Shown piece by piece: positions 60,876-64,000 of a stretch of DNA of 64,000 bases. Position 1 is the stretch's first letter, and every line of letters begins with the position of its first letter. Origin of the DNA: WTFY01 sp965205275. Its GTDB lineage: Bacteria; Pseudomonadota; Gammaproteobacteria; UBA4575. A model generated the notes under the pieces. The model searched no databases, had not been told where the DNA came from, and saw only the letters and a list, made by a program, of their open reading frames with translations. Where the stretch lies: NCBI GenBank assembly GCA_965205275.1, contig OZ242168.1:682001-746000 (forward strand), in the 5' to 3' direction. A program made the position numbers and the translations under genes.

Positions 60876-61550
60876 ATGCCTAAGTTATCAATCATCATCC
60901 CGGTACTGAATGAAGAACAGTTGTTAGCCAGAAATCAAGAAATGTTTGCGTCTTTGCTAAGGGGTGGTCATGAAATCCTTGTTGTAGACGGGGGCAGCCA
61001 AGACAACTCAATACAAACAGCCCGTGAACTCGGTTGCAGAGTCTTCCCCACCCGGGCTTCGCGCGGTCATCAATTACATTACGGTGCCGAACGCAGCAGG
61101 CATGAACTGCTTTTGTTCCTGCATGCGGATACGCTGTTACCTCTTCATGCCATGGAAATAGTCGTCCAGGCACTTTCAAAGTCCAACCGGCACTGGGGAC
61201 GGTTTAACATACGGCTTTCCAACCCGAAACTGGTCTTTCGTGTCATTGCATGGTTTATGAACACGCGCAGCTGTTTGACCGGCATTGTGACGGGGGATCA
61301 TGCCATGTTTATTCGACGGGAATGCTATTTTAACTGCGGTGGATATTCGGATATTCCCATTATGGAAGATATAGAATTTTGTCTGCGACTTAAAAGAATA
61401 GCCTCCCCCGTTTGCCTACCCGATAAAGTCATCACTTCCAGTCGTAAATGGGAACAAAAAGGCCTTTTCAATACGATTCTTACCATGTGGAAGTTACGAC
61501 TGATGTTCTTCTTTGGTATACCGCCTGAAAAGCTTGTCAGGCGATATTAA
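60876..61550 (+). CDS. Family 2 glycosyltransferase, TIGR04283 (arsenosugar-biosynthesis) type
   Basis: A 224-residue GT2 enzyme. LSIIIPVLNEEQLLARNQEM, EILVVDGGSQDNSIQTAREL and the DXD-like LFLHADTLLP are present; TGIVTGDHAMFIRRECYF and PIMEDIEFCLRLKR complete the catalytic region. The pair with the next gene (2-base gap) is a recurring one in proteobacteria; members are annotated as arsenosugar biosynthesis-associated, but the substrate here is unknown. Confidence 0.88.
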   Translation: MPKLSIIIPVLNEEQLLARNQEMFASLLRGGHEILVVDGGSQDNSIQTARELGCRVFPTRASRGHQLHYGAERSRHELLLFLHADTLLPLHAMEIVVQALSKSNRHWGRFNIRLSNPKLVFRVIAWFMNTRSCLTGIVTGDHAMFIRRECYFNCGGYSDIPIMEDIEFCLRLKRIASPVCLPDKVITSSRKWEQKGLFNTILTMWKLRLMFFFGIPPEKLVRRY

Positions 61551-61552
61551 TA

Positions 61553-62212
61553 ATGCCGCAAAAAAAAACAGTCCTGTGTTTTTGCAAGTATCCGGACCCG
61601 GGTGCAGTCAAATTGCGTTTGGCGTCACGCCTGGGCGAGGAGCTTGCCGCAATTATTTACAAAATACTGCTTGAGCACATCGTGCAAATGGTCTGTGCAG
61701 GCGGGCATGAATGCGCTTTGTATTGTTATCCGGATACCCGGCATGCCTTTTTCAGATATTGCAGCAGCAAATACCCTGTTTCTTTATATACGCAGGATGG
61801 GTGTGACCTGGGCGCCCGCATGTTCAATGCGCTTGACACGCATCTGGATGATGCCCGGCATGTCGTTCTGGTAGGGTCCGATTGTCCCGAACTGGAACCT
61901 GCATATATCAGCCAGGCATTCCGCTTGCTGGAAGCAGGAAATGATATCGTGCTGGGTCCCGCAAATGACGGTGGTTATGCTTTGATCGGTGCAAAAAAAA
62001 TCAATCAATCCGTGTTTAATGATATTTCCTGGAGCACAAACAGGGTGTTGCAACAAACTCAGGATAAGATTAAAGACCTGCATTGGAAATCGACCTGCAT
62101 GCCGTTGGTGCGTGACATTGATACCTTTTCAGACTATCGCTATTTTCTGGAGCATGAACACTATAGGCACTTGTTTTCTGCTATCAGCCGCAACTGCGTA
62201 TCGACCAGCTGA
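61553..62212 (+). CDS. Glycosyltransferase-like protein, TIGR04282/DUF2064 type
   Basis: A 219-residue nucleotidyl/glycosyl-transferase-fold protein. CFCKYPDPGAVKLRLASRLG near the N-terminus, DGCDLGARMFNALD, VVLVGSDCPELEPAYISQAF and IVLGPANDGGYALIGAKK match the family, followed by FNDISWSTNRVLQQT. It is cotranscribed with the GT2 gene and likely shares a pathway. Confidence 0.88.
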   Translation: MPQKKTVLCFCKYPDPGAVKLRLASRLGEELAAIIYKILLEHIVQMVCAGGHECALYCYPDTRHAFFRYCSSKYPVSLYTQDGCDLGARMFNALDTHLDDARHVVLVGSDCPELEPAYISQAFRLLEAGNDIVLGPANDGGYALIGAKKINQSVFNDISWSTNRVLQQTQDKIKDLHWKSTCMPLVRDIDTFSDYRYFLEHEHYRHLFSAISRNCVSTS

Positions 62213-62407
62213 TTTAATTTCATAAGAATCGGCAGCCAGCCTTTCTGCCTGATGTATATGGTTTCCAGGCTTGCATCTTTATTTATTCGGGACCCTATAT
62301 CCTAACTTTGTTGGTTTGGGAAGGGATTGACTGCCACATCCCCCGAGGGCTGAACAAAAGCCTGATTCAGTCGCTGGCCACCTGCCGGTGGATCAAGGGA
62401 TACCTCA

Positions 62408-62755
62408 ATGTGCTCATCTAAGACCCACCGGGGTCGGCAAGGCTTGGCTTGGCGGACCCGTGTACTGGCAGTCGTATTGGGCATGATATTTTCTTATATC
62501 CGTAAACGGGTCGTTGACGGCGAAAGCAGTAGCAACGCAATTACCCGTGAATTCCTTGCCGCCAACACGCTGTTCTACGGCTTCCTATGCGTGGGCATTC
62601 TGTTATTCTGGAACTGGTTCAACCTGCTTAGTCCTGCATTCACTGCGGCGGGAAAGGATACGGTCTCTCTCGTATGGATGCTTGTTGATACCACGCTACC
62701 GCTGCTTATGGGCGCTATGGGAATACACTTGCTGCAGGGCGGCAGCAACAACTAG
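62408..62755 (+). CDS. Small hypothetical membrane protein
   Basis: A 115-residue protein with two to three hydrophobic spans (LAVVLGMIFSYI, FYGFLCVGILLFWNWFNLL, WMLVDTTLPLLMGAMGIHLL) after a basic N-terminus. No family recognised. ATG 62408 has no strong ribosome site; the protein may begin later, at MIFSY. Confidence 0.5.
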   Translation: MCSSKTHRGRQGLAWRTRVLAVVLGMIFSYIRKRVVDGESSSNAITREFLAANTLFYGFLCVGILLFWNWFNLLSPAFTAAGKDTVSLVWMLVDTTLPLLMGAMGIHLLQGGSNN

Positions 62756-62808
62756 CCATGCAGATAGTGTTCGTCAGTCCAAGGCCATAGCCCGGAATGC
62801 AAAGCCGG

Positions 62809-63660
62809 TCAGGTTGTCCTAGGGCCGTACAGCCGTTCGTTGCGCCGACGTAGCAATTCCAGGGTCGCCAACAGCAGAATCGAGACACAGATCAGAAGAG
62901 TGGCAACGGCCAGAATGGTTGGGCGAATCTCTTCCCGGATACCCGAGAACATCTTCCACGGGATGGTGCGTTGTTCCACGGACCCAACAAACAACACTAC
63001 AACTACCTCGTCGAAGGAAGTGATAAAAGCAAACAGGGCACCGGAGATCACCCCAGGCAGAATCAGCGGTACGGTCACCTTGAAGAACGTTCGGACCGGA
63101 TCAGCACCCAGGCTGGCCGCAGCACGGGTCAGTGAATGGTCGAAACCGGTTAGCGTTGCAGTCACTGTAATTACTACGAATGGCGTCCCCAGTGCTGCAT
63201 GAGCCAATATGACGCCCAGATGCGTTGATGCGATACCAATGCGGGTATAGAAGAAATACATGCCTGCTGCTGAAATAATCAGCGGCACAATCATTGGTGA
63301 TATCAGCAAAGCCATGATAGCGGTCTTGAAAGGCATGTGAGGGCGGCTCAAACCGAGAGCCGCGAGTGTGCCAAGAGAGGTCGAAATCAACGTTGCAAAG
63401 ATGGCGATCACAAAGCTGTTTTGTACGGCTTTTTGCCAAGAGTCTTCAGTGAAGAACTCCCGGTACCACTGGGTGCTGTAACCTGCAGGGTCCAGTGACA
63501 ACATTTCCGGGGTAAAAGTGAAATACGGCAGCTCATTGAAGCTCAGTGGGACAATCACAAAGATCGGGCCGACCAAAAATATAAAGATCGCAGCACAGAT
63601 CGCCCGGTAGGTGTAATACCAGGCCTTTTCAGCCAGCGATGCGTATATTGGCAAGGCCAT
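62809..63660 (-). CDS. potC: Spermidine/putrescine-type ABC transporter permease (PotC-like)
   Basis: A 283-residue inner-membrane permease with about six spans. The family loop AAASLGADPVRTFFKVTVPL (EAA motif) and ILPGVISGALFAFITSFDEV are typical of PotC and its relatives. It lies 10 bases downstream of the PotB-like gene. Putrescine, spermidine or another cationic amine could be the substrate; ATPase and binding protein are outside the window. Confidence 0.86.
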   Translation of the reverse strand: MALPIYASLAEKAWYYTYRAICAAIFIFLVGPIFVIVPLSFNELPYFTFTPEMLSLDPAGYSTQWYREFFTEDSWQKAVQNSFVIAIFATLISTSLGTLAALGLSRPHMPFKTAIMALLISPMIVPLIISAAGMYFFYTRIGIASTHLGVILAHAALGTPFVVITVTATLTGFDHSLTRAAASLGADPVRTFFKVTVPLILPGVISGALFAFITSFDEVVVVLFVGSVEQRTIPWKMFSGIREEIRPTILAVATLLICVSILLLATLELLRRRNERLYGPRTT

Positions 63661-63670
63661 AGGGGTTGGC

Positions 63671-64000
63671 TCAACCCAGCTTCATGTTGTCGATACCCGC
63701 TATCTTGTCGTAGAGCAGATAAAGCATCAGGACCAGGGCGAGCAGTATGACACCCAAGGCAGCCGCCAAGCCCCAGTTCAGGGTTTCGCTGATGTGGACC
63801 GCAATGAAGTTCGAAATAAGTGTACCGGTCCGCCCGCCCACAAGTGCCGGGGTAATGTAGTAACCAATCGACAGGATGAAAACCAGGATACAACCGGCGC
63901 CGACGCCAGGTACCGTATTAGGCAGGTAGACCCGAACAAACGCGATGAACGGCGTTGCTCCCAGCGAGCGAGCGGCTTGCATGTAGGAGGATGGGATCGT
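63671..64000 (-). CDS. potB: Spermidine/putrescine-type ABC permease (PotB-like), 5' partial
   Basis: The C-terminal 109 residues of a permease continue off the right edge (first visible residues TIPSSYMQAARSLGATPFIA). QAARSLGATPFIAFVRVYLP is the EAA loop, followed by GVGAGCILVFILSIGYYITP, where PALVGG is typical for PotB. The following PotC-like gene supports the call. Confidence 0.85.
   Translation of the reverse strand, partial: TIPSSYMQAARSLGATPFIAFVRVYLPNTVPGVGAGCILVFILSIGYYITPALVGGRTGTLISNFIAVHISETLNWGLAAALGVILLALVLMLYLLYDKIAGIDNMKLG

Overview
The window looks like the chromosome of a sulfur-oxidising gammaproteobacterium that also handles methylated or other small amines. The evidence is the gene order glyA-nrdR-ribD-ribE-ribH-nusB-thiL-pgpA, a single-chain PurL of about 1,300 residues, a one-piece tmRNA with tag ANDDNYALAA, a flavocytochrome c sulfide dehydrogenase flavoprotein, and a DsrE2-type sulfur carrier. 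The genus cannot be named from the sequence.

Layout. 1-2.5 kb: sulfur genes (FccB-like flavoprotein, c-type cytochrome with a Tll0287-like domain, DsrE2-like protein). 2.8-6.4 kb: a small decayed P4/phage-type element in the 3' end of tRNA-Glu, with a frameshifted integrase, an AlpA regulator, an orphan phage gp10-like gene and a candidate pair of att repeats. 6.4-20 kb: housekeeping genes, almost all on the minus strand (tRNA-Glu, tRNA-Ala, gltX, pgpA, thiL, nusB, ribH, ribE, a proteasome-like peptidase, ribD, nrdR, glyA, a histone-deacetylase-family hydrolase, purL), followed by ssrA on the plus strand. 20.5-30.7 kb: a degraded accessory region starting with an integrase just downstream of ssrA. 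It holds an IS256-family element, a TIR/deoxyribosyltransferase-like gene broken by an in-frame TGA, an outer-membrane barrel fragment, and nested IS3-family elements.

30.7-40.9 kb: a visibly AT-rich block that may be one long minus-strand transcription unit (EutQ-like cupin, TorT-like binding protein, RbsA-like ATPase, RbsC-like permease, then amidotransferase, GXGXG and FMN glutamate-synthase-like subunits and a type III glutamine synthetase), with a divergent GAF-LuxR regulator. 41-46.4 kb: a heterotetrameric sarcosine oxidase/N-methylglutamate dehydrogenase-like operon (beta, delta, alpha, gamma). 46.8-50.5 kb: a secreted cupin, an unknown secreted protein and a di-heme cytochrome c peroxidase-family protein. 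50.7-60.4 kb: a second, divergent glutamine synthetase/glutamate synthase-like set with a DAO-family oxidoreductase, two conserved unknown proteins, an Amt transporter and two small membrane proteins. 60.9-64 kb: two TIGR04282/04283-type glycosyltransferases, a small membrane protein and polyamine-type ABC permeases running off the right edge.

How it may work together (inference): the two synthetase-synthase sets plus the tetrameric oxidase have the parts list of the N-methylglutamate route (gamma-glutamylmethylamide synthetase, N-methylglutamate synthase, N-methylglutamate dehydrogenase). The ABC transporter and the Amt protein are candidate importers of the amine or ammonium. The presence of two non-identical sets, EutQ-like cupins in cytoplasmic, secreted and relic forms, and unknown accessory proteins makes 30.7-60.4 kb the most interesting part of the window.
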